Source: Paragordius varius (taxonomy: Eukaryota; Nematomorpha). From it: a DNA stretch of 64,000 bases. The notes under the pieces are model-generated. The model was not told the DNA's origin and ran no database searches. It saw only the letters and a list, made by a program, of their open reading frames with translations. Shown piece by piece: positions 25,528-37,590 of this stretch. The first letter of the stretch is position 1. Every line of letters starts with the position of its first letter. The translations under genes were made by a program, and so were the position numbers. The stretch spans positions 9,300,001-9,364,000 of the forward strand of contig OZ176052.1 in assembly GCA_964247055.1 (NCBI GenBank), written 5' to 3'.

Positions 25528-27057
25528 ACAATGATGGCTAACTCGTATAAAATAAATAAATTTGTTATAATAAGTTTTTCAGATCATATTGATCTTTATG
25601 AACGTCATTTGGAAGTCAATTTTAAGTCTCTATGATATTTTTTCAAATAGTTTACGGTTGAAAGCCATAATATTAAATTTTCTTATCGTCAGATTTTATC
25701 TATTTGATTTCATCCAGTTTTTGTGGGGACGACCAGGTACAGATGTTAAATCCGATTTATAACATTGCTTTTATGTGTAATATAATCATCTATTCATTGA
25801 ATATGACCACTTAACCTAATCATTTAATTTAATTATTGAACTCGAATCTACAGTGTGTAAGGAATATAATTATTACTCTAATTAATTTGGCAGGGTTTAG
25901 GAAATAAATTATTTTAAAAAAATCTATTTATCGTTCCATATTTTACCTATTTCCCAAATATATAGGATATTTAATATATTAATGATATTCTGAAAAAATT
26001 GTTGTCTTGTTATATTTCTTCTAACAAATATTATTGACCATTATGCAATATATACTTGAGAATACATATTTTAAAAACGCCAACAAATAATTTTACAATC
26101 CTCGATGCTTTTTCATAATTACATATCATTGGCTTAGCTTTTTGCCCTGATTAAATTGTCAAATGCATGATGCTAATTATTAGAATACTGTTTAATAATA
26201 TTAATTTTAATAAGGAAAACAATAATACTTAATTTTCTTAGATTAATATAAAGGATTAATACTCTTGTGGACGATCCTACTTTATTATCGATTCTTAAAG
26301 CGCTTTAACTTAGAGATGCGAATCATTTAGAGTATAAATTTCCTCGCATAAAAAAATCGCAAATATAGCGTAGTAAACAAGTTTTTTAATGCTCACTTAA
26401 AATATCTGTATTAAAGTCGTTAAGGAAATTTGCATCACCCGAAATGTTACCACAATTTCTCTATAAAATTTGATGCCGCTCCTATTTAGCCAGATACAAA
26501 TTATCGTATGAGTAAGCACAAAAATCAATAGCGAAAATTAAAAATTCTGGCTAGAATACAGCATCTGTTTTGTAGAAAAGTGATTTTATAATATTTGTAC
26601 CATTATATTGAATTCCTTTTCTTTAAATAAGCTATTAAGAATAAGAAGAGAACAAAATTTATTTTGATGAAATATTATACACTTTCATCACTTCATATAA
26701 ATACTTGTCAATTTTAACCGGTAAAGGTTATTATAAAGTATTATATGACCAAAAAAATATTAATATTAAAAAATAATCATTGAACAATTTTTCTATTTAT
26801 ACGCAAAGTTAATCATTTTATGGAATCGGATAATAAGTAAACAGCGAATCATATAACCGGTTACGATTAACTCTAATATTAAAAGAATGTGTGTTGACTA
26901 TGGAATTGCATAAACATTTGAAGAATTAATGAATATATAATTAATATCAAAATAATTTATGTATACAAATAAAGGTAACACCACACCAAATAAAATTAAT
27001 CAAACGATATTCTAATTCTATAATTTCCTTTATATTCAGCATCAGGCCTATAAATAA
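25528..27057. other. Intergenic, no gene seen
   Basis: 1.5 kb between the GNL2 stop and the 3' end of the small minus-strand gene. It includes the GNL2 3' UTR with AATAAA-like signals near 25550. No other feature stands out. Confidence 0.6.
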
Positions 27058-27297
27058 TTACAAGCTAATATACTGTTTAGGGACCTCGATATTATGCTGT
27101 TTATAAAAATATTGTGCCTGTTTTTGATTATTCCGATTTATTTTGGTTTGAGTTTTTTCCTCTTCGGGTAAATCATCCTCCCACAATAAAATTTTCGCAC
27201 TCATCAATCCCATTAAAGATAAACTCGAAAAGGCATATAGAATAGAATACCATGTCTTTTTGTTTTGAGCCTTGGTTACTAAATCACGTCTTAACAT
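27058..27297 (-). CDS. Small single-pass membrane protein, 79 aa, unrecognised
   Basis: Single-exon ORF with ATG start and no obvious intron. The layout is a basic N-terminus (MLRRDLVTKAQNKK), one hydrophobic segment at about residues 17-35 (YSILYAFSSLSLMGLMSA), an acidic patch 'WEDDLPEEEK', then a Lys/Gln/Asn-rich tail. This resembles small mitochondrial inner-membrane assembly proteins, but I do not recognise a family and assign no function. It is divergent from the SANT-protein gene: only 54 bp separate the two start codons, and this close divergent spacing, together with the sensible layout, supports it being real. Confidence 0.6.
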   Translation of the reverse strand: MLRRDLVTKAQNKKTWYSILYAFSSLSLMGLMSAKILLWEDDLPEEEKTQTKINRNNQKQAQYFYKQHNIEVPKQYISL

Positions 27298-27351
27298 TTT
27301 CAGGTAAAATCCACATGATATATTTGTAAATTATAGTTGGGTAAATTTGAA
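27298..27351. promoter_or_regulatory. 54-bp divergent gap, likely bidirectional promoter
   Basis: Only 54 bp lie between the start codon of the 79-aa membrane protein (minus) and that of the SANT protein (plus). Unless a 5' non-coding exon lies elsewhere, the transcription starts must overlap or lie inside the opposing gene. Confidence 0.45.
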
Positions 27352-30300
27352 ATGGAAAAAATTTTAGACAACAAAAAAGATATGCTAAAAAATCAAGAAA
27401 AAATATTGTTAAATTTGATTGCCGAAATCATTCTGTTAAATGAAGACATATCGATGGATGAAGATTTAGCCACCTTAATTCTAGAGGTAAACTTTAGTGA
27501 TATTCATAGGGTAAATGTGTAAATGCTTTAAACATCCGAGATCGTAACGATATTATCAGGGTATACTTTTGTTTTATATTAAGGTTATGAATTTGTATTC
27601 GAAAATCAAAAAAAAATCTTGCAAATCATTCGTTGCTCCAAAAATTATCTGCCATCATACTCAAAATAAATTTATCGAAGTTGCCGGTTTTTATCAAAGG
27701 TTATGCCGGAATAAAATTAGAAAAAAACAAAGCTTATCAAAAGTAATCTAACAGTAATATTAAGATTAAGAATGATCTCCAGCGCAGGTTAGATTTGGAT
27801 AGAAAGGAGTATAGTAATGAGGTTTTAATTATTTTTTTAATATTATGACTTATTTATATATATTGCATTCCGATATTTTTACTATTTATTCATTCATAAA
27901 TTAGAGGATTAACAAAGTCCCTATATATTTAATTAAATAAGGATGGTTTTTAATGGTAAGGATTAAATTATTTATTAATCAAATTGATTAGATATAATAT
28001 AACTGTACAGAACATGTTATGCATATCTTCTAGATATTTTCACGTAAAAAGTGGATTATAAAAAACGTATTTTCTAATTTTTATTGAGTTATTATCCTTA
28101 AGCGGTGTTAGATATTTTTTTAATTTTTAGGGATATGTTTCATAATAATTAACATTCGGATATACAACTACATAGCAGTCTTTTGATTTAAATGGGGTCG
28201 TTTGCCTCAGGCCTGTAAAATAAATACTTCAAAATTATGGAGGAAATTGAAACCATGGCAAAAGTTTTCACTTATATAATCTTAATGAACTGAAATATAA
28301 AAAAAATCAAAAATACTTGATATTTCTCTTTTAAGGTAAAACTTAAACGTAAAAATTCAATATGATATGTCTGCCTTAATATAAATACAAAATAAACTAC
28401 CTTTTCTTTTTCTATTAATGATATATGTGATTTAAATAAAAAATTAGCTTTCAGCTTTAAATAAAATTAAATAAACACCACATTTTGCAAAAATGTTGTT
28501 AATGGCGTCAAAGTAGTTGGATATGAAACTTTTTTTTCAAAACTAAATTTATTTTGATATTTCGGCTTTATATAATTTTTATTAGGATAGAAGCATAAAT
28601 TTAAATTGAGACCGTTTCTTTCGGTAATTGTAAAAATATCAACTTAAATATGGTCTGGAGTATTTAGAAACCCCACTTTGAATCGAAGTGTTAATTCTTT
28701 ACATATTTTTAAACTAAATTATTATTATATTATGGACAGATTTAAAAAAGGTTATATTACATTTTATTTTTTTACACAAACAATTTTAATGTGAATTATA
28801 TTAAATATAACCAATATTCTGTTTTTAAACGTGGATATTAATTGTTTTAAAGATTTTAATTTTACTTGTTTTCAAAAAATAAATTTAGGAAACAACACCT
28901 TCACCGTTAGATTTAGAATTATCACACAATACGGATGAAGATATTTACAAAGAAATTAGCGCTTATGAAATACTTAATGACCAATTAGAAAATGATTTTA
29001 ATGCTTTGATTCATGGTCTGTCTACACCATTAGGTATGTTTAATAATCTTTAATTTAACTTAATAAATTATTTATTGGAATATTTTTTGATTATGTATTG
29101 GAAAAAATGTATAAATATTCTAATATGCAAAGATATTTGTGAAGAATTATTGAAATTATGGGTAAATAACATATGAGATTGATCTTCGGATCAAATTTTT
29201 ATTTTTAAACAATGTGAAAACATGCTTTTTCATGGTTTATCCGTTAAGGAAATTCTAATTCTATAAAAGTTGTTTTGTTAGAACCCTATGTTAGACAAAA
29301 TGAGTTATAGCTTTTTTTTCATAACTAAACCAAATTATTTTAATTTCAAAATTCATTCGGTATATATTAGTTTTATATCGTTATTTGTTATTTAAAACAT
29401 TCTATAGACTTATTAACGACCTATACGAATAAGTTAATACCCTCATTTGCACCAAAACAATTATTACAACATAATGATGATCTCACCTCCAATTATTACG
29501 ACAGCGATACCACATTAACCAAAATTAATTCCCTTGATATGCCAATGCTTTCTAAACCATTATTTTTGCCCAAACAGATTGAAACGATGGTTGGATCAAA
29601 ATTTGAACACATACTAAAAGATTTAATTACTTGTGATATCCACGATAGCCATATAAATGAAAACCATAATTTGATGCTTACAAATTTTCTTTTGGACAAA
29701 ATAGATTCTGTGATGGACGATTCTTTTTGCACTCCGGTATATTTGGACAATGTCGTTAAACGGACACAATTGAATATGGGTGAAAAAATATTTTCCACAA
29801 ACGAACGAGTAAAGTTGAAAAAAATATTGGTTTAATATAATTATATTAATGGTTTAAAAATTATGGGTAACTAAATTTAATATCAAAAAATGTGTTTGAA
29901 TTAAATTTCATCCTAGATACTGGTCTCATTTTTTTCGAATATGTTTATAGAAAACTTTGACAGAAGATTTTAAAATTGGGCCACCTATTTATAATGCAAC
30001 AAACCCGGCCTATTATGCCCAAATATATTATTCACCATTAAGCTTCAATTCTGTCGGCTTTTCACCCGCAAAAAACACCGCTATAAGTAAGGATTTTGAA
30101 TTATATGCCCTTTTAAGTATCCCTCATTCATAATCAAGGTTAATAATTTAATTTAACAATAATAAAATACAATTTTTTTTATTTTATATTTTTAATATAT
30201 TAGCGCAACCTGGATCTAATTATGGTTATAACCCCCAAATTATATTAGCTAATCGCGTCAATGTATTTGCCAATTATAACACAACGCCATATTTTAGGTT

Positions 30301-33300
30301 AATAATTTTTTTTACTCCGTTTGAGTTGAACGCGTAAATTTAATTGTTTTATATGATTGCTTCTTTTCATTAAATCTAAATTATTAATTTACCTATAATA
30401 TAAAAATACAATTTTTTGGGAAAAATTATAATTTCTTAAATTTTATTTATATATAATTCCTAAATGATTACATGAAAGTATTGTATATTTGTGTCATACT
30501 TTGCATACAAGTAAACAATAAATTAGGATGAATGCACCGTTTTAAGATTCCTATGAGATAGCTATTAAATAATTTTTCGAAATACATATGTAGATCATTT
30601 TATTGTCCCTTTTTTCAAATATCCCCCCCCCCCCCCCCCCCAGAAGTCCGAAGGACTTCCTCGGGCTGCGTAGCAGCACGAGATTTACGCTAGTACTTTG
30701 CATATTAACACAATAGGTAGTTATTTAAACAAATCAAGGTATGAAAGAGTTTAGTTATATTTATATGTCTCTTCGAACAACCACTGCAAATATATACTAT
30801 TAGACATTGTAAACGTAAATTTTTAATATCTTTATTTCTATATAATAGTCAATCATCCTCTAATATACTGAGTGGAATGATAACATCGACTGCTGGTCAA
30901 AATTCTTTTCATACTTTGGCGACAAATAAAAAGCTTTCAGCCAATGTTACAATTCATCATCATAAAGGTTAGGGTATTTTATTAGTCGAAAATATATTTA
31001 GTTATAAACTTTTTTATTTAATTACAGTTTAAGTATCTTTTTTGAGATCATTTTAGTGTTACAAGTTAATTTAGTAAATATACTGATTTAAGGAACAAGT
31101 ATAAATTGGATTAATTTAAAATTTTATTAACTGATTATATTTTATTGTTAACTTTAAATAATTGCGATATGTTTAAAATACCTAAAAGATATTACAATGA
31201 TTGTTTAATCATTTAATTTTGAGGATATTATAATAAAGTATTATTAACAGGAAAAAATATATTAGATGGCCATTCGAATGAAAAATCAACCCCAAAAAAG
31301 AATGCTCCGAAATCAGGTGCTACTGAAACGGATATAAAATCGATGTGCACTAGTAATTGGCTTTTGCATGAATCTTGGACTCTACTCAATGTACCTTTAT
31401 TAATATTTGCAAACTTATCTGTTTTAATTTTTATAAAATTAAACATTATAAAAATCTTTTTTTCCAGTAATAATTTCATATATTTTGGACATGTTACTAA
31501 TATTTTATTTATAAAAATCATATTTTTTTATTCAAAATCCTTACTTTTTATTATGATATTATTTATTTTAATGGTAAGAGGTTTTATTAATTGATTTATC
31601 ACCCAACAAGTTAGTTGCCTTACTTTATTCATTCATTGGATGGTTTATTGGATAATAAAAATTTCTTAAATATTAAAATGTATATTTGTTTCACTTTGCC
31701 TTAAAACAAACTAAAATATACCTCCATTTTTTTCAAAAAATATATATTTTTGTCTCACCATATATAGATATCCTATTCCACAACTCTTTATTTTTTTGAT
31801 TTTCATAGGCTTTGCATAGACTTCAAGGTTTCCCCATAAATATAGTCGTTGCCAGACCCGCTTTTACACCAAATTGGGATTTCGCTTCCGAATATGTAAA
31901 TTATATAGCAACCTCATACAAATCATCCAAAGAAAGCCGAATACATTATGAACAATATATCTTGCCGCAGTACTTAACATGGGCCCTTCAAATAAGTAAC
32001 ACAAATCAGTCGCCTTATTTACATGGTTAAATTTTATTTTATTATATTTGCATGTGTTAAATTTTTTATTGTACAAAGACTACAAGAAAGTGCTCCACAT
32101 TCACGATCAATAAAATCAAAAAATATAATTTATTTTTATATTTAGATTCTAATCCTAATACCAATACCGCCGTTAAAAGATTAAAAACAAATTTGGGCAT
32201 TCAATCCTCCCTAAACAAACAACAAACTACTCAATTTTTTGGGAAAAGAGTATTTTTCGGCCACATCTTTATTTTTATAAATTAAAATAAGACAAAACTT
32301 AAAAAATAGTTATAATGAATACCAATTTTTTTCATCTTTTTTTCTATATAACCCATGAATACAATTATAAATGAAAATTCAGTGTTTCATTTACATTTCT
32401 TTCCCTTTCGTAACCCAAAGTAATAAGTTATATTTAAAATAAAAGGTTTACAAAATATGGTTATTAAAACATATATTTTTTTTTACTTTTTATATGTTCT
32501 GTTCTTATAATATTACTTTTTATTAAGTAGAAAGAAAAGTTTTATTAGTATGTGCCATATTTTGCTAAAAAATGCACATTTAGACTGGGAATAGTGTTAA
32601 CTCGACCCCCTCATTTTCACCGCATCACCTTGGAGATAATCCCCTATTTTTGGATCCGTATCATAATATGATTGTGCCCAAGTATTGTGACCCATTGACA
32701 CAATTATACTATTTGGACAACAAGCAGAGCGGATGTAATAATGTGTATCACAATGCTATACTTAATAGATTCCATCACATTTTGAAGCATAGACTCACTA
32801 CTAAATCTACCACACCTCCTATGATTCCAAAAAATATCGCCCAAAACATTTTGAATAAAACATCGTCCTTAATTAAACCACTGAATAATGATGATTATTA
32901 CCAATTTAGGGAGGAGGGAGGAGATGAACATGATATGCAAGATATAAAACCATCTCTTGAAACATTAAATGCTTCTTCTAATGATGTTGGGAATAATGAT
33001 ATGCCTATTGAAATGTCGGATAAATCCCAAAAAACTCCATCAGCTGATACGGAGATCCCTGACGCAAGCATGTCAGAAAAGAGTGACACTGTTAAAGTTT
33101 CGCCCTATCTTACCCAACTCTATGAAAATAATGAAATTATTACGTCACAATTTTTGGCCTGTTATGGGATTAACTATGCAGCGCCGATAAGTCCGTTATT
33201 ATTGATTCGAGCCAAGATAGAAAGATTGGCGCGGGAAAAACGTCACCAATTACAGGTAAAAAAAATTAAAAAATAATTATGTTAGGAATATTTACTTACT

Positions 33301-35266
33301 ATCATGTTTGAACCACATGCCCGTTATAATGAGTTTTTAGATTAAACAGTCCCCTCAATCTAATTAGTTCCGAATTTAATAGAGTTTTAGTTTTATAGGT
33401 TGTTCAAAAGTGCATGTATATTCCCACAATCTTGCTTAGTTTTTATGAACATGTTTGAGCTCTACAAATCCAAAATAAAATAATTAAAGATCATTTTTTT
33501 TATTCCAAATCTGAATATATAATTTAAGACAAAAAGCAAAATTTAGTTTTTTAGGCAAGGGGCCTATATAAAATTTGTAATATTTTTTGTTATTATATTA
33601 GAACAAGAGTTTACTGTCTGAACTAAATTCAGTGAATCAACCCAATCTTTCGTACGTAGCTTTGCCAACTACGCCTCAATATAACTATGCTTGTACCAAC
33701 ATAAATTTACCATCAAATCTTTCATCGTATCAGGGTTTGGGTGCTTTAAATTTACCAACGACCCTCAATAAAAATGGTCAAAATACTATCAATACTATCA
33801 ATAATAATAATAATAATAATATATTAATCCCAGCAGCCACTTATAATTCAATCGGTATGAATGCAAATGTATTGTCAAACTCAAATTTTGTACCATCCCA
33901 GAATGTCATAAATTTTAATACTGAAAATTCTTTAAACTACAATAATAAATTGTCCCAAGGAATGACCTCAATACTTAATTCTTCTACCCCTAAAAACATT
34001 TTAGGGAATCAGGTGGCTAACAACATATTAAGTTACAGTAATAATAATATTAATATTAACACGAATAATCTCAATTTACAATCCATGACAGGCACATCAA
34101 CATTCAATTTAACCAACGCTTTGTTAAGTATCGTCAATTCCAATAACTTGGGTATGAAATATTTTATCATTGTTAATTTTATAATATTTTTCCTAGGTTA
34201 ATTTAATATTCATATTATTTTAATTTTTATCACAACCTAAGATGCGGGTGGATATGTGTTTGTAAGATTTGTTATAAATAAATGATAAAAATATTTTTAA
34301 TCAATTTTATTTTACCAGCCAAAAATTTTCCTCAAGAATAAATAATTTATTTAATTTACAAATTTTGATTTAGGGTCTATTACTGGTGGTCAACAACCAC
34401 AACAAATTCTAACTTCGCAACAATTAGCCTTGTTGAATGTACTTAAACAGCAAGTCGTTTCTTCTAATCGTCAAATCCAATTTGATTTAAGCGCTCTCAA
34501 TACATTATCCCACGTTGTACCTAACACGGTAGACATAGTTTCAGCAGTTGATATTAATACCACAAATTTTAATCAAAATCATGCCTCAAATATTTCAACA
34601 GTTTTTAACTCAAATACCATAAATTTAAGTAACACAGGCCGTTCTCATGTTAATACTAGTTTTACAGGCACAGGCACAGGTACACCCATTATGAATACCA
34701 ATAACGCGATTCCAAATAACAATAATAATCCTTCCAACCAAGTCAGCAATAACAATGCTATACTTTTATCTTCCCCTCCTCCTCCTCAAAATATAAACTC
34801 CTTGTTAAGCAATAGCACAACTATGGGCAGGAATTATGTTTTAATTGGTCCACCATCGGGGATCAACAATACAATGCTTTCTAACGCGGAAAATTTAATA
34901 ACTACAACACCAACACATTTGAGTTATCAATCATCACCAGCAGCAGTTCAACCATCATCATCATCAACCAATCATCCTCACCTACTGATAAATAATGCAT
35001 CAACGAATCAAAAATATTTCATAACCCTAAAAACGTTCGCCAATAATGTTGTTGTAGCTTCAACAAGTAATTCAACTTACATAAATGCTGGATTAAATAC
35101 TTCTATTCCACAACAAAATGTTTGTATAAATACCAATAATAATGGTGCCACCACGTATGCTAATACACCTGTTAATATTCATCCTACACGTTGTATAACA
35201 ACAATTGAAATGCCTCAAAGGCTAACTAATTCAAATATAATAACTTGCAAAAATATGCCTATTTAA
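27352..35266 (+). CDS. EP400/Domino-like SANT protein without helicase, 13 exons, 1254 aa
   Basis: Exons: 27352-27486, 27584-27742, 28889-29033, 29408-29808, 29951-30086, 30204-30297, 30849-30967, 31251-31390, 31809-32025, 32146-32249, 32584-33255, 33602-34151, 34374-35266. All phases agree and sum to 1254 aa. The diagnostic region is residues ~430-500: 'WLLHESWTLLN' then 'INIVVARPAFTPNWDFASEY' then 'YKSSKESRIHYEQYILPQ'. This matches the SANT/Myb domain of EP400/Domino, where HTPNWD and 'YRSSKQCRNRYENVIIP' are the signature. The N-terminal ~430 aa show no SNF2 helicase motif and no clear HSA domain. Downstream are a helix 'SPLLLIRAKIERLAREKRHQ' and a ~480-aa Asn/Ser/Gln/Thr-rich tail, as in EP400 C-termini. 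The likely role is a scaffold of a NuA4/TIP60-type acetyltransferase complex in the nucleus, comparable to fungal Eaf1. Exons 1-2 are the least certain part. Confidence 0.8.
28468..28692 (-). mobile_element. Truncated MITE, 'TTCAAATTGGGGTA' family
   Basis: The minus strand matches the left ~225 bp of the family (end motif 'aacacttcgattcaaagtgg', then 'gaaa..ggtctcaatttaaa' and 'tatcctaataaaaatt', ending in the 'aaataaacac' block). It lies in intron 2 of the SANT-protein gene. The right half is missing. Confidence 0.7.
30623..30641. repeat. C19 homopolymer next to GC-rich palindromes
   Basis: A run of 19 C, immediately followed by the palindrome aagtccgaaggactt (30644-30658) and a second stem ctgcgtagcag (about 30665-30676). 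This is a striking GC island in otherwise AT-rich intron sequence of the SANT-protein gene (intron 6). Confidence 0.85.
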
Positions 35267-35415
35267 CCCAATATAAAAATTATATATAATTATTCATTTT
35301 TATTGTAAATACACATTGTAGTATATAATATAGTATAGAAATAGAATAATCAAAACATAATTTATTTTATTATATATGTGTGTATATGTATATCGGGGTT
35401 AAGTTATTTTTTTGT

Positions 35416-35598
35416 TCAATTATTTCCACTATACAAATCTGATAAGAGTTTTCTAATAGCGTATATAAAGTGTTGCGGTAACCTGACTTTCTTTTCGTTT
35501 TTAGTCTTACGTTCATTCTCCAAAAATATGGTAGAATCTATGAGGAATTCTTGTTTTTGACCTTCAGGTTTAGACACTATCCCTCTAAAAGTAGGCAT
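35416..35598 (-). CDS. Possible small protein, 60 aa
   Basis: Minus-strand ORF with ATG and TGA, rich in charged residues and with protein-like composition: 'MPTFRGIVSKPEGQKQEFLI', 'FLENERKTKNEKKVRLP' and 'IYAIRKLLSDLYSG'. The balanced codon content (Glu, Lys, Arg, Gly, Pro) differs from the Phe/Ile/Asn/Tyr-rich noise typical here. It is convergent with the SANT gene, whose stop is 150 bp away. I do not recognise the family. It may be a complete small gene or the last exon of a larger one, although no upstream exon was found. Confidence 0.45.
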   Translation of the reverse strand: MPTFRGIVSKPEGQKQEFLIDSTIFLENERKTKNEKKVRLPQHFIYAIRKLLSDLYSGNN

Positions 35599-37170
35599 AG
35601 TTTAATTAAGGATTGATTATGAGTGACTTAAAATTGGATTTTAATCACTTATATTATATATATATATATATATATATATCAAAGCTTACAATTATATTTT
35701 CCAAATGATATAATATAGTTTCAATAAAATTTATTGGATTTGGATGTTTATTATTTAACTTTTTTGGGAACATATACTGACAAAAATTAAAAATGCATAA
35801 GATACATCGGTTTTATTTACCCCTTCCATATTAATATAGATTTTTTGAAAAATAGGTTTTATATTATAGCGGTGAAAAAGAGGAATTCGAACTGTAATTT
35901 TCGGAGGATTGAAACCTGAGCCGAGTTAGTTAAAATTAATAATAAATTTCCAAGGGCAGTTAAGTTAGAATAGGGGTAAATCAAATGTACAGATTAGGAA
36001 GAGTTCCTAAAAATCGGAACCGAAGCTTAATTGTGAATTTTTTAAATATCTAAAAAAATGTTTATAGATTATCAACCCAAATTTTACACATTAAATATAC
36101 TCTTTTGATTTAAAAAAGTAAAATTTATATTTGATTCATATAAATATATACATATCTAAAATTATTTATATTGTATTGAAAACTATCAAATTAATTAACA
36201 GAAAAAATCTAATTCAATAATCATATTTGAGAATATACATAAATCTGAAACTACCGACAAAAAAAGTATAATGTATTAATTGCGGGATATATATCGAATC
36301 ATTCAAACAGTTGTGTCGCATTAATGAGAGTTGACAAGCACAAAATTATCTCTTAGAGAATTGTTCCGATATCATTTGGGTCAATTAAAATTTTCAGATT
36401 ATATAAAAGATAAATATATTACAACTAAAATGAATAAAGTTTTCTTTCATTTCTTTTCTGCAGGTTGTAACTCAAAACTAATTTGTTTTAATTAATTGAT
36501 CGTTAAATTGGGTAAATTCAAATATGTCGAGAGAATAGCTCTCAGTTTAATTTATGATAGTAACAATTTTCTAATATTTTTAAATATTTTTTGATAATGT
36601 TATTTTACCATTAAAACCCGAAAAATCGTAGTTAGGCGGCAATTTAAACTTTTTGGTGGTATCTAGTTATATAAAATGAGGTAAGATGTTACACTAACAA
36701 TCGTCAATATTATAAACAACACATTTGATTCCAACAAGAAGCTGGCCAAATTAAATATAAAATGTATAATCAGTGGTATTTTATCGCATACTTTATAGAT
36801 TTGGGTGCTTTAATAGATGTTTGGTTCATGATTTCTTTTTCATTGCATAAAATAAATAGCAAATTTCTCGGAAACCAAGCACATATCACCACTTCATTCT
36901 TGTTGAAATTCAGCTAAATTTAATTTACAAAGAACGATTTATATTTTATCGCGCTCCATATACAGAAGAACCTAAAATTTTCTGTGATTCACATACCTTA
37001 TCACAATTAAACCTGTAATGACAATAATTACACAGGGATTTAAATCCATACACATCTTGATCACATTTTACAACATCTTTCCCCCTGATACATTTTATAT
37101 TTTATTTCGCTAAAATTCCTTATGCAGCAGTATGAGTAAATATATTTGGCTAGTTTTTCAATTAAATATT
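35599..37170. other. Intergenic, no gene seen
   Basis: About 1.6 kb between the small ORF and the hAT element, with a (TA)n microsatellite at about 35653-35680. No coding or repeat boundary is evident. Confidence 0.6.
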
Positions 37171-37178
37171 GCCATATA
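37171..37178. repeat. Target-site duplication of hAT element (left)
   Basis: GCCATATA directly before the element is repeated exactly after it at 40447-40454. Eight bp is the standard hAT target duplication length. Confidence 0.9.
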
Positions 37179-37590
37179 TAAGGTGAGCAGACGTCCCGCT
37201 TTTGGTGGGACAGTCCCGCTTTTTCACACTTTGTCCCGCGTCCTGCTACGTTTATAAAATGTCCCGCTTTTTCACGATTGTCTAAAAAATTTTTTTTTCA
37301 ATACAAATAAATTTTTTTTATCCGTTTAAATTTTTTATCATTAAATATCTTTAAAATCTAATCAATTTTAAATTAAAATTTTTTATTTTTAAATTAAAAA
37401 TATTTATTTTTTTCGAATTTATATCATATGATTATACACTTTGCTTCCTATCATCATTATCAAAAAGCCAAGTTAATACACAAATCGGTAGCTTAAAAGA
37501 CCAATTGATAATACAAATCGGTACCTTACACGTTTATTCCAGAAAATTAAGGTAATATAATATTTATTATACTAATAGTAGTTTATAAAT

